The notes beneath the pieces were generated by a model, which saw nothing but the letters and a program-made list of their open reading frames with translations, made no database searches and was not told where the DNA came from. A stretch of 64,000 bases of DNA from Psychrobacillus sp032154225. Lineage in GTDB: Bacteria > Bacillota > Bacilli > Bacillales_A > Planococcaceae. Shown piece after piece: positions 1 to 7,578 of the stretch. How positions within the stretch are numbered: position 1 is the first letter of the stretch; each line of letters begins with the position of its first letter. The position numbers and the translations under genes are program-made. The stretch spans positions 124,001-188,000 of the forward strand of contig NZ_JALDYF010000003.1 of assembly GCF_032154225.1 (NCBI RefSeq), in the 5' to 3' direction.

Positions 1-490
1 GCGCCGAATCTCCGCCACCTAGCACAAATACATTAGAGTCTTTGAAGTCTTGAATGTTTTTCACTTTATAATGGAGACTTTTCCCTTCATAAGCTGCTGC
101 TCCTGGTACATTTAACTTTCTAGGTTGGAAAGCACCAACACCAGAAGTAAGCAAAATCGTTTTAGAATAATGAACCGTTTTATCTGTAGTTAGTACGAAA
201 AAATCTCCACGCTTCTCTACTTCCATTGCGGTTTCTTCCAAACAAATTGTCGGATTGCTATATCTCGCTTGTTCTTCCAAGTTCGCTACTAAGTCTTTCG
301 CTAGTATTTTTGGAATACCACCAATATCGTATATATATTTATCTGGATAAAGCTCCATTAACTGTCCACCAAGTTGTGGCAAGCTATCAATTATTTTCAC
401 TTTTAAATCTCGTAACCCTGCATAAAAAGAAGCAAATAAACCTGTTGGGCCTCCGCCAATTATTATTACATCATATACTTCCTCTTCCAT
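1..490 (-). CDS. Ferredoxin/flavodoxin-NADP reductase, type 2 (YumC/IruO-like), 3' end outside window
   Basis: FAD-dependent pyridine-nucleotide oxidoreductase that passes electrons from NADPH to ferredoxin or flavodoxin; some relatives (IruO) reduce ferric siderophores or support haem oxygenases. The N-terminal FAD-binding dinucleotide motif (VIIIGGGPTGL) and the QLGGQL segment are visible, and the NADPH-binding GGGDSA motif lies at the window edge. About 163 residues of roughly 330 are present. The ATG at 490 follows a GAGGTG Shine-Dalgarno at 9-nt spacing. A Fur-box-like palindrome lies directly upstream, so iron control is likely. The choice between a YumC housekeeping role and an IruO role is inference. 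Confidence 0.85.
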   Translation of the reverse strand, partial: MEEEVYDVIIIGGGPTGLFASFYAGLRDLKVKIIDSLPQLGGQLMELYPDKYIYDIGGIPKILAKDLVANLEEQARYSNPTICLEETAMEVEKRGDFFVLTTDKTVHYSKTILLTSGVGAFQPRKLNVPGAAAYEGKSLHYKVKNIQDFKDSNVFVLGGGDSA

Positions 491-516
491 ACTTGCTTTC
501 ACCTCACTGCTTTTTC

Positions 517-535
517 GAGAATGAAAATGATTCTC
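517..535 (-). promoter_or_regulatory. Putative Fur box
   Basis: A 19-bp inverted repeat with perfect 6-bp arms (GAGAAT / ATTCTC). On the minus strand it contains TGAGAATCATTTTCA, a 7-1-7 match to the Fur core TGATAATNATTATCA with two mismatches. It lies 27 bp upstream of the reductase start, where it would block transcription when iron is plentiful. Confidence 0.7.
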
Positions 536-565
536 AAGTATAGCGTATCATAAAATATGTGTATA

Positions 566-955
566 TTACAGAAATCGATTTCTAATGTCGGGAGATGGGA
601 TTGTACAACTATCTTTTTTCCCAAACCATCTATATCTATTCCTAGCAATCAGTTTGTACACGCTATCTCGAAGTGATTTCGGAAGAAACTTAAACAGATA
701 AAATCCTTTCCACATTCCATTTAAATGTTTACATACTAGAAGTGCCGCGTCTGAGGAATCGTATACTATATCATTTTCCATTACTAAAAAACTATCCAAT
801 TCCTCTGATATTCGATATTTCATTTTAAGCTCTAACCCGATTTCACTTTGCAAAGCTACAAATTGAAAGTACCCATTCGGATCTCGAGCAATTATAAATT
901 GAACACTGGCGTCGCAAAAATTACATTCCCCATCAAAAAAAACAATAGCAGTCAT
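566..955 (-). CDS. Thiol-disulfide oxidoreductase DCC family (YuxK-like)
   Basis: Small DCC1-family protein of 129 aa, predicted thioredoxin-like fold. The family hallmark DGECNFC is at residues 9-15 with the paired cysteines of a CxxC motif. The family's substrate is not established. ATG at 955 follows an AAAGGAGG Shine-Dalgarno. It sits upstream of the reductase on the same strand, but the Fur-like site between them suggests separate promoters. Confidence 0.85.
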   Translation of the reverse strand: MTAIVFFDGECNFCDASVQFIIARDPNGYFQFVALQSEIGLELKMKYRISEELDSFLVMENDIVYDSSDAALLVCKHLNGMWKGFYLFKFLPKSLRDSVYKLIARNRYRWFGKKDSCTIPSPDIRNRFL

Positions 956-995
956 ACGATTACCTCCTTTCCTCTATCTTACTACAGTACTTACC

Positions 996-1481
996 TTATT
1001 GCTTATCCGATGGTGTATCAGAAGAGCCGACTTCTTCTAAATCATCAAAGCTGTTTTCATAATCCCGAATCCTAGAGTCTTCATTATCCACAGGTTGATC
1101 AGTCGTCGCATTCAAAAGAGATTCTTCTACAGGACGAATTGACTCGTCCACTGCTTGTGGTGCATGTTCCACACAAGTAGTAGCGGTCGGAACTGCCTCT
1201 AATCTTTCGTATGGAATTTCAGCAGAGCATTCACTGCATACGCCATATGTCCCTCCATCAATTGCTTTTAGAGCTATGTGTATATCCTCTAATTCTTCCT
1301 TGTAATGCTTTCGAAGTGCTAAACGAGTATGTTTATCGGTCAAGTCCGTCGCATTATCCGCAGGATGATTATCAATATTGGATAGCTCCGTAGTTTCAAA
1401 CTCCTCATCACTTTCCATACTTTTTTCAAGTTCACCTAACCGTTTATTTAATGTATTTTTTAATTGATCATATTTCGCCAT
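996..1481 (-). CDS. YteA-family DksA/TraR-type zinc-finger protein
   Basis: 161 aa. The N-terminal half is predicted coiled coil and acidic. Around residues 82-106 is a DksA/TraR-like zinc finger, CSEC then CVEH, so the fourth ligand would be histidine, as usual in the YteA subfamily. The conserved IPYERLEA segment lies between the pairs. The C-terminal tail is acidic and probably disordered. Family members are general stress or sporulation-associated proteins with no defined mechanism. ATG at 1481 follows AAGGAGG. Confidence 0.85.
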   Translation of the reverse strand: MAKYDQLKNTLNKRLGELEKSMESDEEFETTELSNIDNHPADNATDLTDKHTRLALRKHYKEELEDIHIALKAIDGGTYGVCSECSAEIPYERLEAVPTATTCVEHAPQAVDESIRPVEESLLNATTDQPVDNEDSRIRDYENSFDDLEEVGSSDTPSDKQ

Positions 1482-1519
1482 TTGAATTCCTCCTTCAATA
1501 ATAGAAGGATTCCCAGAAC

Positions 1520-1978
1520 TCAGCGAAATAAAACAACTTGTACATCTTTGCCTAAGAATAACAAATAATTATATAGCTGTGCACGATGATGAGTTAAATG
1601 ATTCAAAGTTTGTATAAACCATTCTGCACTACTATATTCACTTCCCCAATACGTAGAAAATTTATATGCCAATTCTGCGTCTGTTTGTTCTTCAAAATAG
1701 GAAATAAACTCTTGAATCCCAGCTGTAAATTGATCTTTTGCATACACAATACTAGTTGGCATATTGGTTTCATAATAGTGTGCCATTTGTTGTTGTGTGT
1801 TGCCTTTTTGAATAAGTAAATCAGCTTTAGGAATTTGTGCTAAATGCACACATACTTCCCAAACACTCATTTTATTCGCAATCGGACGTTTCTGTAGTAC
1901 CTCGTCTTCTACATGCTCCAACAATTGCACAATCGTGCCTGAAATGAATCCTAATTGACTAATCGCGTCATTAATCAT
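1520..1978 (-). CDS. DinB family protein
   Basis: 152-aa four-helix-bundle protein of the DinB/YfiT superfamily. The putative metal triad is one histidine near residue 45 (VCVHLAQ) and two near the C-terminus (HLTHHRAQ). Family members include metal-dependent hydrolases and thiol (bacillithiol) transferases; the substrate here cannot be read. ATG at 1978 has an AGAGGA Shine-Dalgarno. Confidence 0.82.
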   Translation of the reverse strand: MINDAISQLGFISGTIVQLLEHVEDEVLQKRPIANKMSVWEVCVHLAQIPKADLLIQKGNTQQQMAHYYETNMPTSIVYAKDQFTAGIQEFISYFEEQTDAELAYKFSTYWGSEYSSAEWFIQTLNHLTHHRAQLYNYLLFLGKDVQVVLFR

Positions 1979-2076
1979 TTATTATCCTCTTCTTTCTTTT
2001 TTCATCATATATATCTGATTGTATGATAACATTAATCCAATTCACAGCTAGACTTTCTTAATTGGGAGGCAAAAAT

Positions 2077-2658
2077 TTGGCAACAATTGGATTAATACGA
2101 CATGGAATAACAGAATGGAATGAACTTGGAAAAGCGCAAGGAATATCAGATATCCCATTAAACACAACAGGAAAACAACAAGCACATGCACTAGCAAATC
2201 GACTGGTTACTGAAGAAAAATGGGATATGATTGTTTCTAGTGACTTGTCGCGAGCTATTGAAACAGCACAAATAATTGCTGCAAAATTAGACCTGCCAAT
2301 AAGCATTTATGATACAAGAATACGTGAAATTGATTGTGGCAAAATAGAAGGAACTACTCTTGATGAAAGACTTAACAAATGGGGACAAAATTGGCGAGAA
2401 ATAGATCTCGGAATGGAGAAATTTGAAGACGTATCTAAAAGAGGTGCTGAATTCTTAGACGAAGTTGCATTGAATTTTAAAGGAAAACGAGTATTACTAG
2501 TTAGTCACGGAGCTTTAATAGGTCTTACCTTGCAACGGTTATTACCTGCAATATTTCCCAAAACAAACATTCAAAATACTTCCCTCACTATTCTTCATAA
2601 CTTCGAAAATAAGTGGGAATGCTCTTTGTATAACTGTACAAATCATTTAATTGATTAA
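2077..2658 (+). CDS. Histidine phosphatase family protein (phosphoglycerate mutase-like)
   Basis: 193-aa branch-1 histidine phosphatase. The RHG phospho-acceptor motif (LIRHGITEWN) is at the N-terminus and the second catalytic histidine is in VSHGALIG. I place the start at TTG 2077 because the GGGAGG Shine-Dalgarno (2064-2069) would lie inside the longer reading frame, and because the paralogue at 19.5-20.0 kb begins at the matching residue (MTTIGFVRHG). Substrate unknown; family members act on small phosphoesters. Confidence 0.85.
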   Translation: MATIGLIRHGITEWNELGKAQGISDIPLNTTGKQQAHALANRLVTEEKWDMIVSSDLSRAIETAQIIAAKLDLPISIYDTRIREIDCGKIEGTTLDERLNKWGQNWREIDLGMEKFEDVSKRGAEFLDEVALNFKGKRVLLVSHGALIGLTLQRLLPAIFPKTNIQNTSLTILHNFENKWECSLYNCTNHLID

Positions 2659-2709
2659 ACTCTCTTCATTCATGAGCCAAACTAAGGAAAATTCAAAGGA
2701 GTGTTTCTA

Positions 2710-3336
2710 ATGGGTATCCATCAATTTTTTATGAGTATGAACGATCTCGAAAGAATTATCCGCTGTCCAGGCCGCTTCAAATTTGAAGAGCATAATGTTG
2801 CCGCGCATTCTTGGAAAGTTTCCCAATATGCAATGTTCTTTGCAACAATTGAGGAAAACAATGGAGCAACGATCAACTGGAAGTCGCTATATGAAAAAAC
2901 GATCAATCATGACTTTGCCGAAATTTTTATCGGCGACATCAAAACTCCAGTGAAACACGCATCTCCAGAGCTTAAACAAATGCTTTCTCATGTGGAAGAA
3001 AAGATGATGGAAAAGTTCATATTAGATGAGATTCCAACAGAATTTCAACCTATTTTCTTTGATCGAATGAAAGAAGGAAAAGATGAGACAATTGAAGGAA
3101 AACTATTAGAACTTGCAGATAAACTAGACCAAGTGTATGAATCGTTTGCAGAACTTAAACGTGGTAATACTGATCCAGAGTTCATCCATATGTACGAAAT
3201 TGCTTTAACTAAAATTCTGCATCTTCCACTTGAAAAAAGTATTCATTATTTTAGAGAAGTTATGCTAAAAGATATTATGGAGGAAGACTCATCCATTGAT
3301 GTAAAAGCAATTACATTAAAAATCCTTGCACAATAA
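2710..3336 (+). CDS. HD-domain hydrolase, YfbR/HDDC2-like
   Basis: 208-aa metal-dependent phosphohydrolase of the HD superfamily. Putative metal ligands are the H of EEHNVAAHSW, the HD pair in NHDFAEI and the D of LADKLD. E. coli YfbR is a deoxyribonucleoside 5'-monophosphatase, so a nucleotide clean-up role is plausible. I prefer ATG 2710 over GTG 2701 because the AAAGGAG Shine-Dalgarno then has normal spacing. It is 51 bp downstream of the histidine phosphatase and could be co-transcribed. Confidence 0.8.
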   Translation: MGIHQFFMSMNDLERIIRCPGRFKFEEHNVAAHSWKVSQYAMFFATIEENNGATINWKSLYEKTINHDFAEIFIGDIKTPVKHASPELKQMLSHVEEKMMEKFILDEIPTEFQPIFFDRMKEGKDETIEGKLLELADKLDQVYESFAELKRGNTDPEFIHMYEIALTKILHLPLEKSIHYFREVMLKDIMEEDSSIDVKAITLKILAQ

Positions 3337-3436
3337 TTCTGCTTTTATATCACAAACGCAATATACTGTATAATAGAGTTTATGCTATTATTATACTATT
3401 GCTTAATAACTACGATAATTACAAGGGGTGATTTTC

Positions 3437-4081
3437 ATGCCAATACCAATTAATCATGCAAAACCCATTCGTACGACAGCTAAATTAAGTGCCTTCAATC
3501 AATTACAGCAATGGATTATTGACGGTACACTGCAACCTGAAGAAAAGTTAAATGACCTAGAACTTGCCCAAGCACTCGGCGTCAGCAGAACACCTATTCG
3601 TGAGTCATTACAACTACTTGAGTCTCAAGGGTTTGTAACAACGAAGCCTGGAAAAGCCACGCAAGTAACGGCTGTTGAAAAAGATGATATTAATAATCTT
3701 TTACCACCACTTGCAGCATTACAATCGCTTGCCGCGGAGCTTGCTATTGCTAATTTAGATGAGCAAGCCCTACAGCTACTTGAAGAGAAAAATAAACTCT
3801 TTGCAGATGCTCTTTATGAAAACAGATTTTCGGATGCTATAAAAGTAGATGAAGAGTTTCATCAGCTCATTGTGGACAGTGCAAATAACCCATACATACT
3901 TTCTGTAGTAGAAATGCTTCAAGCACATGTGCGTAGATTGTTTTATCATGAAGAAATAGTATTAAAAGAAAATTCTATTGCACAGCATGCCGAAATTATT
4001 CGTTTATTAAGAGCAAAAGATACAGCACAAGTCGCTGCGATTATGCGCGCAAACTGGCTGTATACAATTGAAGAATTCTAA
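3437..4081 (+). CDS. GntR family transcriptional regulator, FadR/FCD subfamily
   Basis: 214 aa. The winged helix-turn-helix spans about residues 10-75, with the signature SRTPIRESLQLLESQG. A C-terminal FCD effector domain spans about 85-205, including FHQLIVDSANNPYI and a helical end with metal-ligand-type histidines. Such regulators sense organic acids or sugar acids, but no target operon is adjacent. ATG 3437 follows AAGGGGTG. Confidence 0.85.
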   Translation: MPIPINHAKPIRTTAKLSAFNQLQQWIIDGTLQPEEKLNDLELAQALGVSRTPIRESLQLLESQGFVTTKPGKATQVTAVEKDDINNLLPPLAALQSLAAELAIANLDEQALQLLEEKNKLFADALYENRFSDAIKVDEEFHQLIVDSANNPYILSVVEMLQAHVRRLFYHEEIVLKENSIAQHAEIIRLLRAKDTAQVAAIMRANWLYTIEEF

Positions 4082-4133
4082 TAAAAACATCTTAGCGACT
4101 CAGTTTCTGGCTCATCTCAGGCTTCACATTGGA

Positions 4134-4218
4134 CCATACGATGAACGTTAAAATTTAAAAAGCTTATTGGAAGTGGCTGCACCGCTTCCAACAAGCTTTT
4201 TCGTCGGTCATCGTATGG
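4134..4218. terminator. Nested inverted repeat, inner part a terminator-like hairpin
   Basis: The inner hairpin (4157-4201) has arms AAAAAGCTT..TTGGAAG and CTTCCAA..AAGCTTTTT, so it could terminate transcription in both directions. Outer perfect 11-bp arms CCATACGATGA (4134-4144) and TCATCGTATGG (4208-4218) enclose it, which is more than a simple terminator needs. Confidence 0.6.
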
Positions 4219-4524
4219 CAAATGTTCGCCTTCTACTCGCCAGTAACTTCCGTGCCAAGTAATTAAATATTTTTGGAAATAGGATAAGCAATTCTCTTTC
4301 TTTGTTCTTTGACGGCCGCCAAAGATGCAATTTTGGCGGCTAATTGCCGGTTTTTACAAAGTGACACTTCTGTATTTGGACAGATAAGTGGAGAAGTAGA
4401 TGCCAAATTTACTTCATACGAAAATTGTTGGTCTATTTCTAACTAGAAGTATTGATGAGCTTTTTCTCTTCCTGTTGCATGAAAGAACTGAAGTAGAAGG
4501 AATATAACTCCACTCTCATAGGCA

Positions 4525-4691
4525 GGGTGGATGTAGTGAAAAGCGGCTACTCCAGCGGGAACAGCGGATTTTTTCTGCGACGAGTAACCGCAGGAGCACC
4601 GAGCTGAAAGCCCGGCAGAAGCGTTTTTGCAGCGACGAGGAGATTGAAGCCGTGCCCCCCGAAAGCGCCCGGTTTGTAACGAAATCCACCC
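4525..4691. repeat. GC-rich intergenic repeat, copy A
   Basis: Bounded by GGGTGGAT (4525) and ATCCACCC (4691). Its left part (GTGAAAAGCGGC, then GCGGGAA) and its right end (TTTGTAACGAAATCCA) recur in copy B at 32.5 kb. An inner segment (4573-4598) recurs at 59348-59373 with 25 of 26 identical bases. It is locally much more GC-rich than its surroundings. Confidence 0.75.
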
Positions 4692-4767
4692 ATCCATTCC
4701 TGTACCCCCTTCCTCACTATGTGTCCCCTAAACCCTATGTTCATGGAACATTTTTATATACTTTCTT

Positions 4768-4817
4768 AAAAAAATCCTCGACAGGAAGATTAAACTTCTT
4801 CCGTCGAGGATTTTTTT
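4768..4817. terminator. Rho-independent terminator of brnQ
   Basis: Stem AAATCCTCGAC / GTCGAGGATTT with an inner GGAAG/CTTCC extension, flanked by an A-run on one side and a T-run on the other. It starts at the brnQ stop codon and could act on both strands. Confidence 0.85.
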
Positions 4818-6156
4818 ACTTTTTCATCATCATTGCAATAATACCTGTTACGAACGTGACAACTACAAATGGCACTAACCATCCTAGTCCCAATTCATAG
4901 AAAGGTAAATATTTTTCGTAAAATGATACGATCGGTTTCAACCAAGCATAATATTCGATATCTAGAGACTTGCATAACGCTACTAAACCATCCACACTGC
5001 TTATTAAAAACGTCACGAAAACAACGCTAACATAAACAAGTCTTGCATGATTAAACAATGGCGACAGGAACGTTAGAAGAATTAGCACAATAGCCAATGG
5101 ATACAATAACATTAACACTGGAATTGAATACGTAATAATGTTTGATAAACCAAAGTTTGCAATAAAGCATGTAAATACGCTGAAGAAAATAACGAATCCT
5201 TTATAGCTAATTTTTGGGAATAATGTGTGGAAATACTCACCACAAGCAGTTGTTAAACCAATACTAGTAGTCAAACAAGCCAAGAAAATAATAATCGATA
5301 AAAGAATTGCCCCAAAAGATCCAAAATAATGCTCAGATGCACTACTTAAAACTGGCCCTCCATTGGGTAACAAACCATAAAGCTCTGTACTTGTTGCGCC
5401 TAAATAGGCAATACCGGTATATATAATACCCAAAAAGAAAATAGCGATACCGCCAGATTTTGCAGTGGCAGCAATAATTCCCTTTGTTGACGTAACACCC
5501 ATGGAACGGATCGCAGTAATTACGATAATACCGAATACTAATGACGCCAATGCATCCATCGTATTATACCCTTCAGTAAAACCAGTCATGAACGGCTTGT
5601 CTATATAATTTCCTTGAGGTGCTTCAAATCCACCCATTGGATTAATAACAACAAATAATAATAAAACAAAAAGCCCGACGATTATTCCTGGCGATAAAAA
5701 CTTCCCAACATTATCCACCATTTTAGATGGATTTAGCGAGAATAATAAAGTAACCCCAAAGAATACTATCGTAAAAATTAGTAAGCCAATCTGTGCATAC
5801 TCTGCATTTAAGAACGGCAAAACTCCTACTTCAAACGAAACAGCACCAGTTCGCGGTAATGCAAAAAATGGCCCAATTGTTAAATACAACATAGATGTAA
5901 ATATAACAGCAAAGATAGGATGTACTCTGCTCGAAAGATCCTGTAAGTTTTTACTTCCTGAAAACCCCATAGCAAGTGTTCCTAAAAACGGTAGCCCAAT
6001 TCCGGTAACCAAAAATCCCAAGATAGCAATCCAAACATTCACTCCCGCATTTTGCCCTAAACTTGCAGGAAAGATTAAATTTCCAGCCCCGAAAAACAAT
6101 GCAAATAGCATTACTCCAATGACAAGGTGATTGGAAAATGACAATTTGTTACTCAT
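4816..6156 (-). CDS. brnQ: Branched-chain amino acid transporter BrnQ (LIVCS family)
   Basis: 446-aa integral membrane protein with about 12 hydrophobic segments that imports leucine, isoleucine and valine with a cation. The N-terminal FALFFGAGNLIFPASLG signature is typical of the family, and the length is normal. ATG 6156 follows AGGAGGCAGG. It is transcribed alone, ends in a strong terminator and is separated from the Mrp operon by 300 bp. A palindrome about 110 bp upstream may be an operator. Confidence 0.93.
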   Translation of the reverse strand: MSNKLSFSNHLVIGVMLFALFFGAGNLIFPASLGQNAGVNVWIAILGFLVTGIGLPFLGTLAMGFSGSKNLQDLSSRVHPIFAVIFTSMLYLTIGPFFALPRTGAVSFEVGVLPFLNAEYAQIGLLIFTIVFFGVTLLFSLNPSKMVDNVGKFLSPGIIVGLFVLLLFVVINPMGGFEAPQGNYIDKPFMTGFTEGYNTMDALASLVFGIIVITAIRSMGVTSTKGIIAATAKSGGIAIFFLGIIYTGIAYLGATSTELYGLLPNGGPVLSSASEHYFGSFGAILLSIIIFLACLTTSIGLTTACGEYFHTLFPKISYKGFVIFFSVFTCFIANFGLSNIITYSIPVLMLLYPLAIVLILLTFLSPLFNHARLVYVSVVFVTFLISSVDGLVALCKSLDIEYYAWLKPIVSFYEKYLPFYELGLGWLVPFVVVTFVTGIIAMMMKK

Positions 6157-6257
6157 AAAACCTGCCTCCTGCGATTTAAGAAATAATCATTTCTTGTATT
6201 CTATAGTATTTCCTCAAAGATGAATGCTGTACAAATGACTTTTCTTATCACTTCCGT

Positions 6258-6314
6258 ATGCAATATATCAGAACTGATATTACTATTTATTTTCGTAGAA
6301 TGCAATATATTAGA
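6258..6314. repeat. Direct repeat plus small palindrome upstream of brnQ
   Basis: ATGCAATATATCAGA (6258-6272) recurs as ATGCAATATATTAGA (6300-6314). The first copy runs into a perfect 7-2-7 palindrome, ATATCAG-AA-CTGATAT (6265-6280). It lies 100-160 bp upstream of brnQ and could be a regulator site; it is not a good CodY match. Confidence 0.35.
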
Positions 6315-6413
6315 CGAAATTTAGCGAAAATTAGTTTTATTGGGTAGCAGAACGGACATAACTTATTCACAGAATTGGCAGAATCATTTTTCTATTCACG
6401 AATTACTCGTCGC

Positions 6414-6461
6414 AAAAAAAATCGCTCCCACCAAAATATAGCGGAAGCAATCTTTTTTATT
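6414..6461 (-). terminator. Terminator of the Mrp operon
   Basis: On the minus strand an imperfect stem (GATTGCTTCC with GGGAGCGATT, including G-U pairs) is followed by a T-run, directly after mrpG. Confidence 0.7.
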
Positions 6462-6816
6462 TATCATCCGGAAATAATATTGCTTTTAACGCATCGTCGG
6501 ACGAATTATCCGTCAATTTCACTTTAGAACGATACGCAGCACGAGTGATTAAATGCCCCGCAACAGGAGCCGTTAAAAAAACAAACACAATTCCAAGCAA
6601 CAACCTTACACTGATAAAACCTTCACTAACCCAAAAATACACAAACGCACCTGAAAGAGTTAACAATACTGCCAATGTAGAGCTTTTCGTTGCAGCATGC
6701 GAGCGCGTATAAACGTCAGGAAGTCGAATAATCCCTAATGCACTAATGACAGCCATAATGCTTCCGAAAAGGATTAAAATAGCTGCGCCCAATTCAATTA
6801 TCTGACTTACGTTCAA
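6457..6816 (-). CDS. mrpG: Na+/H+ antiporter subunit MrpG
   Basis: 119-aa MnhG/PhaG subunit of the multisubunit Mrp cation/proton antiporter, with three predicted membrane helices and the conserved GIIRLPDVYTRSHAATK segment. I place the start at TTG 6816 because AAAGGGG (6825-6831) gives normal spacing only for it. The gene overlaps the end of mrpF by 23 bp. Last gene of the seven-gene operon. Confidence 0.9.
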   Translation of the reverse strand: MNVSQIIELGAAILILFGSIMAVISALGIIRLPDVYTRSHAATKSSTLAVLLTLSGAFVYFWVSEGFISVRLLLGIVFVFLTAPVAGHLITRAAYRSKVKLTDNSSDDALKAILFPDDK

Positions 6817-7078
6817 TAATAACGCCCCTTTCAATATACTTAGAAATTGCGATTGTACTTATGAAAGCAAGTATTCCCAATATAAGAATTGCCTCTAAAA
6901 AAGCCCTCGTTTTCAACACAATTGAAATGATAGCAATGGCAGAAATTAGATTAACGCCAATCATATCCAAAGCAACCGCTCGATCTGGCATCGAAGGTCC
7001 TTTAATAATCCGATACAAAGCTATTAAAATGGACAAAGCAAGCAAGGCAAGCGAAACGAAAAGAATTTTTTCCACCAT
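6794..7078 (-). CDS. mrpF: Na+/H+ antiporter subunit MrpF
   Basis: 94-aa MnhF/PhaF subunit with three membrane helices and the characteristic GPSMPDRAVALDMI loop. The ATG shares its first base with the mrpE stop codon (TAATG), so translation is probably coupled. It belongs to the membrane-embedded Mrp complex. Confidence 0.92.
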   Translation of the reverse strand: MVEKILFVSLALLALSILIALYRIIKGPSMPDRAVALDMIGVNLISAIAIISIVLKTRAFLEAILILGILAFISTIAISKYIERGVIIERKSDN

Positions 7079-7560
7079 TAGCGTGTCACCTCCATAATCG
7101 CTTTTTCAAACTTCCCAATCGATCGCAAAACATCCTCTTTCGATTTCTCAATATCCATGGCATGAATATAAAACATATCTCCCTCTGGATTTACTTCCAT
7201 TACAACAGATCCTGGAGTTAATGTTAGCAGCATCGCAAGCGTCGTGATTTCCCAATCTCCTCGAAGTGCTGTTTTATATGTAAAAATGCCTGGCCTTATT
7301 TTTATCTTAGGACTTAAAATTTGTTTAAGAATTAATACACTTGAAAGAGTTAATTCCGAAATGAAAATAAAGAAAAGCTTAATTATCGAAACGAGTCTTC
7401 TTAAGTAAAACTGCGTTCCAAAAAATCGATGCATTAAAAAAATAATCCCAATACCTACTAAAAAACCCGCAATGAAAGTTGTAATTCTCAGTTCGTCTTC
7501 ATCCTGCAGTAGCATCCAAAGGAACGCAATAAACAAATTAAATAAAAACTGTGCTGGCAT
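7078..7560 (-). CDS. mrpE: Na+/H+ antiporter subunit MrpE
   Basis: 160-aa MnhE subunit. The N-terminal half is hydrophobic, and the cytoplasmic part carries the conserved LTPGSVVMEV and FYIHAMD motifs. MrpE is needed for full antiport by the complex. ATG 7560 follows GAGGTGATG, 18 bp after mrpD. Confidence 0.92.
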   Translation of the reverse strand: MPAQFLFNLFIAFLWMLLQDEDELRITTFIAGFLVGIGIIFLMHRFFGTQFYLRRLVSIIKLFFIFISELTLSSVLILKQILSPKIKIRPGIFTYKTALRGDWEITTLAMLLTLTPGSVVMEVNPEGDMFYIHAMDIEKSKEDVLRSIGKFEKAIMEVTR

Positions 7561-7578
7561 TATTCATCACCTCTTCCA

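Larger units (their letters stand above)
4082..4815. other. 734-bp gene-free region with nested inverted repeats and a repeat element
   Basis: No convincing gene between gntR and brnQ. It holds, in order, a nested inverted repeat (4134-4218), a 9-bp perfect hairpin with arms GCCGCCAAA/TTTGGCGGC (4315-4340), a GC-rich repeat element (4525-4691) and the brnQ terminator. Short open frames across the repeat element have no family resemblance and no good Shine-Dalgarno. Confidence 0.7.

Noticed and set aside
4443..4900. Three overlapping open frames of 65-84 aa
   Set aside because: They cross the GC-rich repeat element and the brnQ terminator; high GC removes stop codons by chance.
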